Shown piece after piece: positions 1 through 7,801 of a stretch of DNA of 64,000 bases (within the stretch, counting starts at the first letter, position 1; every line of letters begins with the position of its first letter). The notes beneath the pieces are model-generated. The model was given only the letters and a program-made list of their open reading frames with translations, was not told the DNA's origin and ran no database searches. The stretch is taken from contig NZ_JAYJJW010000001.1 in the NCBI RefSeq assembly GCF_035481675.1, positions 1,240,001 to 1,304,000 of the forward strand, given 5' to 3'. The translations under genes were made by a program, and so were the position numbers. The stretch comes from Alteriqipengyuania_B sp035481675. GTDB lineage: Bacteria; Pseudomonadota; Alphaproteobacteria; Sphingomonadales; Sphingomonadaceae.

Positions 1-1
1 C

Positions 2-130
2 ACTGCTGCATTTTATGGAAATGCCGGCAACGACACCGAGGCACCCGCGACTTACGAAATCGATTGGACTGCCGAAGACGTGCCTTGTGCTCCTCCCGAC
101 CTGTTGAAGGCGGCGAGAGAAACCGACTAG
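2..130 (+). CDS. C-terminal fragment of an unidentified protein
   Basis: The first bases read as an open frame that enters from outside the window and ends at a TAG stop at 128-130, giving 42 residues ending LKAARETD. The composition (mixed polar and acidic, no membrane segment) looks like ordinary coding sequence, and the frame is open from the first base. There is too little of it to name a family. A gap of about 135 bases separates it from the next gene, which has its own signal peptide. It could in principle be a chance open frame, so this is only a probable gene tail. Confidence 0.5.
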   Translation, partial: TAAFYGNAGNDTEAPATYEIDWTAEDVPCAPPDLLKAARETD

Positions 131-266
131 TGCACCTGTACTAGCATTCAGCGGGCTGACACGCCGGACTTGGCAAATTAGGCTGTCGCGTTAGGAATTG
201 GGGGTCGCACGCCTCCGGTTCCGCGACACGCCTGCACCATTATTGCCATATCCGGGGTCAGTACCG

Positions 267-3122
267 ATGAAATCCGTTCGCATGTTCAAGGGCAGCGCCT
301 CTGCCGCCGCCATCGCATCCCTGCTCGCCATCGCGGCGCCTTCGTTCGCGCAGGAAGCCCCGGTCGAAGCATGGGGCGTCGAACAGACCGACGTCGAGCC
401 CGATCCCTCGATTACCTACGGCAGGCTGCCCAATGGGATGAAATACGCCATCCGGCAGAACGACACGCCAGAAGGCGCGGCAAGCTTCCGCCTGCATTTC
501 GAATTCGGATCGCTCTACGAAGCCGAGGACGAGCGCGGGCTCGCCCATTTCATCGAACACATGGTCTTCAACGGATCGACCAACGTGCCCGAAGGCGAAA
601 TGGTCGCGCTGCTGGAGCGGCAGGGCCTGGCCTTCGGCGCGGACACCAACGCCTACACCAGCTTCGACGAGACGGTGTACCAGCTCGACGCGCCCAACGC
701 GACGGACGAGGCGATCGACACGGCGATGTTCCTGCTGCGCGAGGCCGCCGGGAACGCGACTTTCGCGCCAGAGGCGGTCGACCGGGAGCGCGAGATCATC
801 ACCAGCGAACGCCGCCAGCGCGACAATGTCGCCCTGCGCGCGCTGATCGACCGGCTGGAATTCCAGCTGCCGGAATCGCTCTATGACGACCGCCTGCCGA
901 TCGGTCTCGACACGGTCCTGCGCGAAGCGCCGGCTGAGCGGCTGAAGTCGCTCTACCACCGCTATTACCGCCCCGAGAACGCCACCCTGGTCGTGGTCGG
1001 CGATTTCGATGTCGCGGCAATGGAAACGCGCATCGTCGACACGTTCGGCGACTGGGAAGGCGTGGGCGAGGCAGGCGGCAAGCCCGACATCGGCCGCGTC
1101 GACCTCGAACGCGCAGCCGCCTTCAGCGTGTTCACCGATCCGGCATCTTCCTCCAACGTCGTGATCGCCGTCGCCCGCCCTTACACCGATCCGGCCGATA
1201 CGCTGGCAGAGCGCCGAGCCGAGACGCTGGAAAGCCTCGCCACCTCGATCATGAACCGCCGGCTGGAACGCCTCGCCAACAGCGAGGGCTCCCCCTTGCT
1301 GGGCGGCGGGGTGGTGACGGAGGCGTTCGATCCCGTGACGGAACTGACCATGCTGTCGATCGGCACCGGTGACGGCCAGTGGGCCCAAGGCCTCGCGATT
1401 GCCGAAAACGAACTGCGCCGTGCGCTGCAGTACGGCTTCACCGCCAGCGAGCTGCAGGAAGCGATCGCCAACACAGAGGCGAGCTATCGCCGCGGGGCGG
1501 AGCAGGCCGATGCGCGCCGCACGCGCGCGCTGGCCGATGCCATCGTCAATGTCGCTGGCGAGAACGATTTCGTGACCGACCCGGCGTGGCGCTACCAGCT
1601 GTTCGGGGCGATGAAGGAGACGCTCACCCTCCCCGCCGTGAACGAGGCGTTCCAGCGGCTGTGGACCGGCAGCGCGCCCTTGATCACCATCAATGCAAAA
1701 TCCGTCGAAGGCGGCGAGGAAGCGGTCGCTGCCGCCTTTGCCAAGGCGGCAACCGTTGCGGTGGAAGCGCCCGTCGATGCGGCGGTCGCCACCTTCGCCT
1801 ACGACAGCTTCGGCGACGGGCCGGGCGACGTGGTGGCGGACACGGTGATCGAAGACCTCGGCATCCGCACCGTCACTTTTGCCAACAATGTGAAGCTCAA
1901 CATCAAGCAGACCGATTTCGAACCGGGCCGCGTGCGCTTCAACGTGGCGATGTCGGGCGGCCAGTTCGCGCTGGGCGATGCCGGCCCCGGTGAAGCGCTG
2001 CTGCTGCAGCTGGTTGCGGCGCAGGCGGGGACTGCCGCGCACAGCTTCGACGATATCCAGCAGGTAACGGTCGGCAGGCAGGTGACGCCCGGCTTCGCTG
2101 CCGGCACCGACGATTTCGTCGTGAACGGGGCCACCACGCCCGCCGACCTGGCGCTGCAGATGAAGGTGGCCGCCGCCTACCTGACCGATCCGGGTTTCCG
2201 GCCGGAAGCGCAGAGCCGCTACACATCGTTCATCGGGGCGGTTTACGCGCAGCTCACCTCGCAGCCCCCGCTGGTCTTCCAATTCGAAAGCACCGGCGTG
2301 CTGACCGACGACCCGCGCTTCGCCTTCCCGTCGCAGGAAGAGTTGCAGGCCGTCAGCCTGGAGGCGATCCGCGCGCCCTTTACCGCCAACGCGGCCGACG
2401 CGCCGATCGAGATCGCGGTGGTCGGCGACATGGATGCCGACGCGGTCATCGCGGCGGTCGCGCAAAGCTTCGGCGCGCTTCCCACCCGTGCGGACGTGAC
2501 GCCCGATTACAGCGAGCAGCGCGAAGTCGCCTACAACGACCTGTCGGGCGACGAGGTGGCGACCTTCACCCACGGCGGCCCGGCCGACCAGGCCATGGCG
2601 GGCAGCGTCTGGCGCACCGCCGACGATGGCGACTTCCGCGAGGAAGTCACGATGCGCCTGCTGAAGGAAGTGATCGACATCTACGCCACCGAAACCCTGC
2701 GCGAGGAACTGGCCGCGACCTACAGCCCGCTGGTCGACAATTCGATGTCGAGCGATTTCGAGGATACGGGCCAGCTATCGGTGGCTGCGGTCGTCTCCCC
2801 CGATGCGGTGGACCAGGTGCAGAAGCTGATCCCGACGCTGGCCGCACGGCTGCGTAGCGAAGCGGTGAGCGCCGACATGCTGCTGCGCGCTCGCCAGCCG
2901 CTGCTGGAGCGGGTGCGCCAGCGGCGGAAGGACAACGGCTTCTGGCTGGGCGTCGCTTCCTCCGCACAGGGCGAGCCCGACCGGCTCGACCGGGCGCGCG
3001 AGGAGGAAGCCATCCTCCAAGGCATCACCGCCGCCGACATCATGGCATTGGCGAACAAGTACCTGGTGCCGGAACGCCGCGCGGATATCCGCGTGTTGCC
3101 GGCTGCGGCTGCCGCGGAATGA
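267..3122 (+). CDS. Secreted M16 family zinc metallopeptidase (pitrilysin/insulinase type)
   Basis: A 951-residue protein with an N-terminal signal peptide (basic start MKSVRMFK, hydrophobic run, cleavage probably after SFAQ), so it should act in the periplasm. Near residues 94-98 it has HFIEH, the inverted zinc motif HxxEH of the M16 family. The rest matches the long two-lobe architecture, with an active N-terminal half and a degenerate C-terminal half. The start at 267 is preferred because it places the signal peptide at the N-terminus; the frame is open back to 198, but the added residues make no sensible leader. M16 proteases of this size degrade peptides, and the substrate here is unknown. 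It stands alone, facing a convergent gene whose stop lies 3 bases beyond its own. Confidence 0.93.
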   Translation: MKSVRMFKGSASAAAIASLLAIAAPSFAQEAPVEAWGVEQTDVEPDPSITYGRLPNGMKYAIRQNDTPEGAASFRLHFEFGSLYEAEDERGLAHFIEHMVFNGSTNVPEGEMVALLERQGLAFGADTNAYTSFDETVYQLDAPNATDEAIDTAMFLLREAAGNATFAPEAVDREREIITSERRQRDNVALRALIDRLEFQLPESLYDDRLPIGLDTVLREAPAERLKSLYHRYYRPENATLVVVGDFDVAAMETRIVDTFGDWEGVGEAGGKPDIGRVDLERAAAFSVFTDPASSSNVVIAVARPYTDPADTLAERRAETLESLATSIMNRRLERLANSEGSPLLGGGVVTEAFDPVTELTMLSIGTGDGQWAQGLAIAENELRRALQYGFTASELQEAIANTEASYRRGAEQADARRTRALADAIVNVAGENDFVTDPAWRYQLFGAMKETLTLPAVNEAFQRLWTGSAPLITINAKSVEGGEEAVAAAFAKAATVAVEAPVDAAVATFAYDSFGDGPGDVVADTVIEDLGIRTVTFANNVKLNIKQTDFEPGRVRFNVAMSGGQFALGDAGPGEALLLQLVAAQAGTAAHSFDDIQQVTVGRQVTPGFAAGTDDFVVNGATTPADLALQMKVAAAYLTDPGFRPEAQSRYTSFIGAVYAQLTSQPPLVFQFESTGVLTDDPRFAFPSQEELQAVSLEAIRAPFTANAADAPIEIAVVGDMDADAVIAAVAQSFGALPTRADVTPDYSEQREVAYNDLSGDEVATFTHGGPADQAMAGSVWRTADDGDFREEVTMRLLKEVIDIYATETLREELAATYSPLVDNSMSSDFEDTGQLSVAAVVSPDAVDQVQKLIPTLAARLRSEAVSADMLLRARQPLLERVRQRRKDNGFWLGVASSAQGEPDRLDRAREEEAILQGITAADIMALANKYLVPERRADIRVLPAAAAAE

Positions 3123-3125
3123 GCG

Positions 3126-4340
3126 TCAGCCGATAGAGGTCGTGTGAATATGGAGGTCGCCTTCCAGCGTCCGGTGAACCGGGCACCGGTCGGCGATCTC
3201 CATCAGCTTTTCCCGTTGCTCTGCAGTCAGGTCCCCCGTCAGCTCGATCGCCCGGTCGAGCGCCTGGATCTGCGTGCCGTCCTTGTCGCAATCGACGCAG
3301 TCCTGCTGGTGATCGCGCGAATGCTCCAGCTCGATACGCACGCTTTCGAGCGGCCATTTCTTGCGCTCCGCATACATCTGGATCGTCATCGACGTGCAGG
3401 TGCCGAGGCTGGCGAGCAGCAAATCGTAGGGCGTCGGCCCGTCGTCCCGTCCGCCGTAACTGACCGGTTCGTCGGCGATGAACTGGTGCGTGGCGGTGCG
3501 CACGAACTGCGCGAACTTCCCGCTCGCCGTCTCCACCTCGACCGTACCTGACAGGGCGACCTGCTCCGGCTCCGGCGCGGGCAGGTAGCGCGAGGCCCAT
3601 GCCGCGACGATACCGGCGGCATAGGATGCCGCCCCCGGCTCGGTCAGCAAGTGATCCGCCCCGTCCAGCGCGACGAAGCTCTTGGGATGTTTCGCCGCGC
3701 GGAAAATCTCGCCCGCGTCGTGGACGGAGACCGTGTCGTCGTCCGGCGCGTGCATCACCAGCAGGGGAAGGTCCAGCGTGCCGAGGCGTTCCGCCTGCGG
3801 CTGGTTGCGGCCCTGTTCCAGAAAGTCGCGCGCGATGCGGAACGGGCGTCCGGCAATCCGGACCTCGGCTTCCCCGTCGCGCTCGATCGCGTCCACCGCG
3901 TCGCCGAAATGGCCGAACACGTGGCTGGTGTCGAAAGGCGCGCCGATGGTGGCTATGGCGGCCGCGCTGGCGATCCTGCCCGCCGCCGCGATCACGGCCG
4001 CCCCGCCCAGGCTGTGCCCGACGAGCAGTTTCGGCGGCAGGCCTGCCGCCTCCAGCGCGTCGGCCGCTGCGACGAGGTCGTCGATATTCGCGGTAAAGCC
4101 CGCGTTGGCGAAATCGCCTTCGCTGCCGCCCAGCCCGGTGAAATCGAAGCGCAGCACGGCAATGCCCTGCGCCGCCAGCGCCGCCGCAATGCGGGTCGCC
4201 GCACGGCTTTGCTTGGTGCAGGTGAAGCAATGGGCGAACAGCGCGGCAGCGTGGGGCTGGCCGTAGAGCGGCCGTTCCAGCCGCCCGTCGAGCCGCTGGC
4301 CGGCCCGCCCTTCGAACGTGAAAGTCTCGGTGGCTATCAT
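3126..4340 (-). CDS. Bifunctional alpha/beta hydrolase - OsmC family protein
   Basis: A 404-residue fusion. Residues 1-250 form an alpha/beta hydrolase with the nucleophile elbow GHSLGG (Ser110), an acid in HAPDDDT (about 200-202) and a catalytic His at GADH (230). Residues 260-404 form an OsmC/Ohr-like domain with the two redox cysteines in GTCTS (Cys315) and DRCPVH (Cys386). OsmC-type proteins reduce organic hydroperoxides through these cysteines, so a role in peroxide defence coupled to an esterase is likely; the hydrolase substrate is unknown. The start at 4340 has the Shine-Dalgarno-like GGGAGGACCGAG just before it; the frame is open further upstream but without similarity. It is divergent from purS across about 130 bases. 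Confidence 0.9.
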   Translation of the reverse strand: MIATETFTFEGRAGQRLDGRLERPLYGQPHAAALFAHCFTCTKQSRAATRIAAALAAQGIAVLRFDFTGLGGSEGDFANAGFTANIDDLVAAADALEAAGLPPKLLVGHSLGGAAVIAAAGRIASAAAIATIGAPFDTSHVFGHFGDAVDAIERDGEAEVRIAGRPFRIARDFLEQGRNQPQAERLGTLDLPLLVMHAPDDDTVSVHDAGEIFRAAKHPKSFVALDGADHLLTEPGAASYAAGIVAAWASRYLPAPEPEQVALSGTVEVETASGKFAQFVRTATHQFIADEPVSYGGRDDGPTPYDLLLASLGTCTSMTIQMYAERKKWPLESVRIELEHSRDHQQDCVDCDKDGTQIQALDRAIELTGDLTAEQREKLMEIADRCPVHRTLEGDLHIHTTSIG

Positions 4341-4383
4341 CTCGGTCCTCCCCCCCTTATTCTCGCCGCGCTTTCTGTTCATG

Positions 4384-4403
4384 GCAACCGCCCACACGGT
4401 TGC
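4384..4403. repeat. 7-bp inverted repeat in the hydrolase/purS divergent intergenic region
   Basis: GCAACCG at 4384-4390 and CGGTTGC at 4397-4403 form a perfect 7-bp inverted repeat around a 6-base loop, about 70 bases before the purS start. It could be an operator or a leader hairpin for the purS-purQ pair. No T-run follows it. Function is a guess. Confidence 0.3.
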
Positions 4404-4470
4404 GCCGTTCCGCGCCGCGCGGCATAGGCGGCTGCGAACCTCCACACTGGTACAAGGCACGCACCCGGCC

Positions 4471-4704
4471 ATGAAGCTTCGCATCCTCGTTTCGCTGAAA
4501 CCCGGCGTGCTCGACCCGCAGGGCCGCGCCGTCCACCATGCGCTGGAAGGCCTCGGCTTTTCGGGCGTCGAGGATGTCCGCATCGGCCGCACGGTGGAAA
4601 TGGATGTCGCCGACGACACCAGCGACGAAGCGATCGACGAGATGTGCCGCAAGCTGCTCGCCAACACGGTGATCGAGGATTACCGCGTCGAGAAGGTGGG
4701 CTGA
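4471..4704 (+). CDS. purS: Phosphoribosylformylglycinamidine synthase subunit PurS
   Basis: A 77-residue protein with the PurS signature: the start MKLRILVSLKPGVLDPQG, the central GRTVEMDV and the end NTVIEDYRVE. PurS bridges PurQ and PurL in the three-part FGAM synthase, which converts FGAR to FGAM in purine synthesis in the cytoplasm. The start at 4471 gives the normal length of about 80 residues; a longer frame exists upstream but adds unrelated sequence. The stop is 2 bases before the purQ start, so the two are cotranscribed. purL and purC are not in this window. Confidence 0.96.
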   Translation: MKLRILVSLKPGVLDPQGRAVHHALEGLGFSGVEDVRIGRTVEMDVADDTSDEAIDEMCRKLLANTVIEDYRVEKVG

Positions 4705-4706
4705 CG

Positions 4707-5384
4707 ATGGCCTTCCGTTCCGCCGTCATCACCTTTCCCGGCTCCAACTGCGACCGCGACATGGCGGTGGCGCTGGAGCAGGTGTCCGGCACAGCGCCGC
4801 ACCGCGTCTGGCACGGCGATGCCGACTTGCCGGACGGGCTCGACTTCATCGCCTTGCCCGGCGGCTTTTCTTACGGCGATTACCTGCGCAGCGGGGCTAT
4901 GGCGGCCAACAGCCCCATCCTTGCAGCAGTGAAGAAGCAGGCAGAGCGCGGCGTCCCGGTGCTGGGCGTGTGCAACGGCTTCCAGGTCCTGACCGAAGCC
5001 GGCCTGCTGCCCGGCGCGCTGATGCGCAACGCCCAGATCACCTTCGTCTGCCGCACGGTGGAACTGGAAGTCGCAAACAGCCAGTCGCTGTTTACCGGCG
5101 GGTACGAAAGCGGCCAGCGCATCCGGATCCCGGTCGCGCACCATGACGGCAACTATTACGCCGACGAGGACACGCTGGACCGGATCGAAGGCGACGGGCG
5201 CGTGGCCTTCCGCTACGTGCAGAACTGCAACGGTTCCTCGCGCGATATCGCCGGGGTGCTCAATGCCGCCGGCAACGTGCTCGGCATGATGCCGCACCCG
5301 GAACGCGCTATCGAGGATGCGCATGGCGGTACCGACGGCCGCGCCCTGTTCGAAAGCGTGGTGAAAAGCCTCGTCGACGCCTGA
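4707..5384 (+). CDS. purQ: Phosphoribosylformylglycinamidine synthase subunit PurQ (glutaminase)
   Basis: A 225-residue class I glutamine amidotransferase that supplies ammonia to PurL in FGAM synthesis. The catalytic triad is visible: Cys89 in GVCNGFQ, and His197 and Glu199 in MPHPERA. The N-terminal VITFPGSNCDRD is typical of PurQ. It follows purS after 2 bases, so translation is probably coupled. It is convergent with the diguanylate cyclase/phosphodiesterase gene, the stops being only 3 bases apart, with no obvious terminator between. Confidence 0.97.
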   Translation: MAFRSAVITFPGSNCDRDMAVALEQVSGTAPHRVWHGDADLPDGLDFIALPGGFSYGDYLRSGAMAANSPILAAVKKQAERGVPVLGVCNGFQVLTEAGLLPGALMRNAQITFVCRTVELEVANSQSLFTGGYESGQRIRIPVAHHDGNYYADEDTLDRIEGDGRVAFRYVQNCNGSSRDIAGVLNAAGNVLGMMPHPERAIEDAHGGTDGRALFESVVKSLVDA

Positions 5385-5387
5385 CGC

Positions 5388-7745
5388 TTACGCGTTGGCG
5401 GCCCGCTGCCGCCGGAATAACGCCAGCGCGTCGGCGGCGCCCATCGGGCGGCCGAAGTAATATCCCTGGATCTTGTTGCAGCCGAGCGCGCGGATCATCG
5501 CCGCTTCCTCCTCGGTCTCTACGCCTTCTGCGGTGGTGTTCATCTCTAGGCTGTCGGCCAGTGCGACCACGGCCTTGATGATGGCGAGGCTTTCGTCGCT
5601 GCCGGCGCTGGCGCCCTGCACGAAGCTGCGGTCCACCTTGATGGTGGAAAAGCGTACCTTGCGCAGGTAGCCGAGCGAGGAGTAGCCGGTGCCGAAATCG
5701 TCCAGCGCGACCGAGCAGCCGAGGCCCTTGATCTGCTCCAGCGTGGCGCCTGCCGTCGTCCCGTCGCGCAGGAAGATGCTTTCGGTGACCTCGATTTCCA
5801 GCCGGTTTGCAGCAAGGCCGCTCATCGACAAGGCGCGCACCACGGTGTCCGAGAACGCGGGATCGAGCAGTTGTTCGCCCGACACATTGACCGCGACGCG
5901 CACATGCTCGGGCCACTTGGTCGCTTCCTCGCAGGCGCGCTGTATCACCCATTCGCCGATGGGCACGATCAGGCGCGTGTCCTCGGCCAGGGGAATGAAT
6001 TTCGCGGGGCTGACGAACCCGTGATCGCGGCTGTTCCAGCGCAGCAGGGCCTCGAAACTGGCGATGCTTTCGGTCTTCGCATCGACGACCGGCTGGAAAT
6101 CGAGCGTCAGCTCGTCCCGCTCCAGCGCGCCGCGCAGGGCGATTTCCAGTTTGCGCCGTTCCTCCGCATGGGCGTGCAATTCCGGTTTGTAGGCAAAATG
6201 CGCGCTGCCGCCCTCGTCCTTGGCGCGATAGAGCGCGAGGTCCGCGTTGCGCATCAGCATCTCGACCGTGTCGCCGTCGCGCGGGCCGAAGGCGCTGCCG
6301 ACGCTGGCCCCGACATAGAGCGTGTGGCGGTTGACCTCGTACGGTTCGGACAGGCGCCCGATGACCGCTTGCGCCAGCTCTTCGATCCGCGCCTTGTTGC
6401 CGGCATCGCGGATGACGATGGCGAATTCGTCCCCGCCCAGCCGGCCCACCATCTCGCCGTCGCCCATCAGGCTCTGCAAGCGGTCGGACACGCTGGCGAG
6501 CAGCTGGTCCCCGACCAAGTGGCCGAGCGAATCGTTGACCGACTTGAACCGGTCGAGGTCGAGCATCAGGAAAGCGCAGCGGGTGCGCCACTGCTCGGCA
6601 TATTTCATCGCGTCGGCCAGCGTTTCGGTCAGCATCAGCCGGTTGGGCAGGCCCGTCAGCGTGTCGTAGCGGGCGAGCCGCGCGATCTTCTCGGACGATT
6701 CGCGCTGTTCCGTGACGTCGGAGCCGACCCCGCGGAAACCGGTGAACTTGCCCTGCTGGTCGAACACGGGCGTGCCCGACAGCTCCCACCAGCGCCGCTG
6801 GGCGCCGATGGCGACTTGCACCAGAAGGTTGGAGAAGCTGGCGCGGCTTTTCAGCCGTTCGGCCAGGTCGTGCAGGCTGGGCGGGAACTGGCCCGTTTCC
6901 CATGCCTTGCCGGCGATCGCCTGAATGAAAGAAGTGCCGTTGTAGCCGGCAGGCTCCCCGCCCAGCGCAAAGGCGAAGCGCGGGCTGGCGGAATGGATGC
7001 GGCGCTGGCGGTCGATCTGCCACAGCCAGTCGGCGTCGCCTTCCTCGAATTCGCGCAGCAGCATGGAGACGACTTCGTCCTTTTCCGCCACGCCTGCCTC
7101 CGCCACCCGCACTTTCAGGTAGGAGCGGGCGCTGCGGATGATGCCGACCAGCGCCAGCCCGACGAAGCCGATGCTGGCGGCGGCCATGACAAGGTCGCCG
7201 GTAAGCAGGAAGGCCGCGACCTGGGGCACGCCGATGGCGGCGACGAAAATCGCCGTGCCTGCAGGCGCGCTCGAGCGGATCACCATCGCCGCCGCGATTA
7301 GAGTGGCGGAAATGGTCCACAGCATGAGGACATCGACCGATCCGCCGAGGAGGGTGATGGCGATGGCCGGCATCGACCAGACCGCTCCCAGCACGCCGGA
7401 AACGACCGCGTTGCGGCGCATCGCCCCTGCGGGCAGCCCGTTGCGGTCGGCATCGGCAAGCATGCCGTCCGATTTCCACACCTGCCAAAGCGCAAAGCCG
7501 AGGGCGGCGCCCCAGGCGACGGTGAGCAGCAGCGGCAGGTCGAAAGCGATCATGGCGATCGCCACCAGCCCCGCCACCGCGTTGGCGATCAGGAACAGGG
7601 TACTGGAATTGGCGAGCCCTGCATGCTGGATGCCGCGCACCCGCGCCCAGTCCGCGCCTGCCGGGGTCTTCAGCCCCAGCAGTGCGTCGGCCGGAAAATC
7701 CCGCGGCAAGGCCGGAATGTCGTTGCGTTCGCCCGTCACCAGCAT
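5388..7745 (-). CDS. Membrane GGDEF-EAL cyclic-di-GMP protein with PAS domain
   Basis: A 785-residue signalling protein. Residues 45-205 contain about six hydrophobic segments, followed by a PAS-like region (about 235-345), a GGDEF domain (about 355-515) and an EAL domain (about 530-775). Both catalytic signatures are intact: LGGDEF at about 436-441 and EALLRW at about 565, with DDFGTGYSSLGYL further on. It should both make and break cyclic di-GMP, or one domain regulates the other. The product-inhibition site RxxD expected just before GGDEF is absent (GEMV instead). The membrane domain probably senses a signal that cannot be named. It lies downstream of glmS on the same strand. Confidence 0.94.
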   Translation of the reverse strand: MLVTGERNDIPALPRDFPADALLGLKTPAGADWARVRGIQHAGLANSSTLFLIANAVAGLVAIAMIAFDLPLLLTVAWGAALGFALWQVWKSDGMLADADRNGLPAGAMRRNAVVSGVLGAVWSMPAIAITLLGGSVDVLMLWTISATLIAAAMVIRSSAPAGTAIFVAAIGVPQVAAFLLTGDLVMAAASIGFVGLALVGIIRSARSYLKVRVAEAGVAEKDEVVSMLLREFEEGDADWLWQIDRQRRIHSASPRFAFALGGEPAGYNGTSFIQAIAGKAWETGQFPPSLHDLAERLKSRASFSNLLVQVAIGAQRRWWELSGTPVFDQQGKFTGFRGVGSDVTEQRESSEKIARLARYDTLTGLPNRLMLTETLADAMKYAEQWRTRCAFLMLDLDRFKSVNDSLGHLVGDQLLASVSDRLQSLMGDGEMVGRLGGDEFAIVIRDAGNKARIEELAQAVIGRLSEPYEVNRHTLYVGASVGSAFGPRDGDTVEMLMRNADLALYRAKDEGGSAHFAYKPELHAHAEERRKLEIALRGALERDELTLDFQPVVDAKTESIASFEALLRWNSRDHGFVSPAKFIPLAEDTRLIVPIGEWVIQRACEEATKWPEHVRVAVNVSGEQLLDPAFSDTVVRALSMSGLAANRLEIEVTESIFLRDGTTAGATLEQIKGLGCSVALDDFGTGYSSLGYLRKVRFSTIKVDRSFVQGASAGSDESLAIIKAVVALADSLEMNTTAEGVETEEEAAMIRALGCNKIQGYYFGRPMGAADALALFRRQRAANA

Positions 7746-7754
7746 GCGGGTAAC

Positions 7755-7786
7755 GGGAAAGGGTTATGGGGGCGTAAACCTTTCCC
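7755..7786 (-). terminator. Possible terminator hairpin between glmS and the GGDEF-EAL gene
   Basis: GGGAAAGG (7755-7762) and CCTTTCCC (7779-7786) are perfect inverted repeats with a 16-base loop, placed between the glmS stop and the start of the next gene on the same strand. No T-run follows, so factor-independent termination is doubtful. Confidence 0.3.
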
Positions 7787-7801
7787 CCGAAATCGAGCGA
7801 A

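Noticed and set aside
258..2573. A 771-codon open frame opposite the M16 protease gene
   Set aside because: Arg/Gly/His-rich shadow sequence typical of the complementary strand of a GC-rich gene; no domain is recognisable, whereas the plus strand has a signal peptide and HxxEH.
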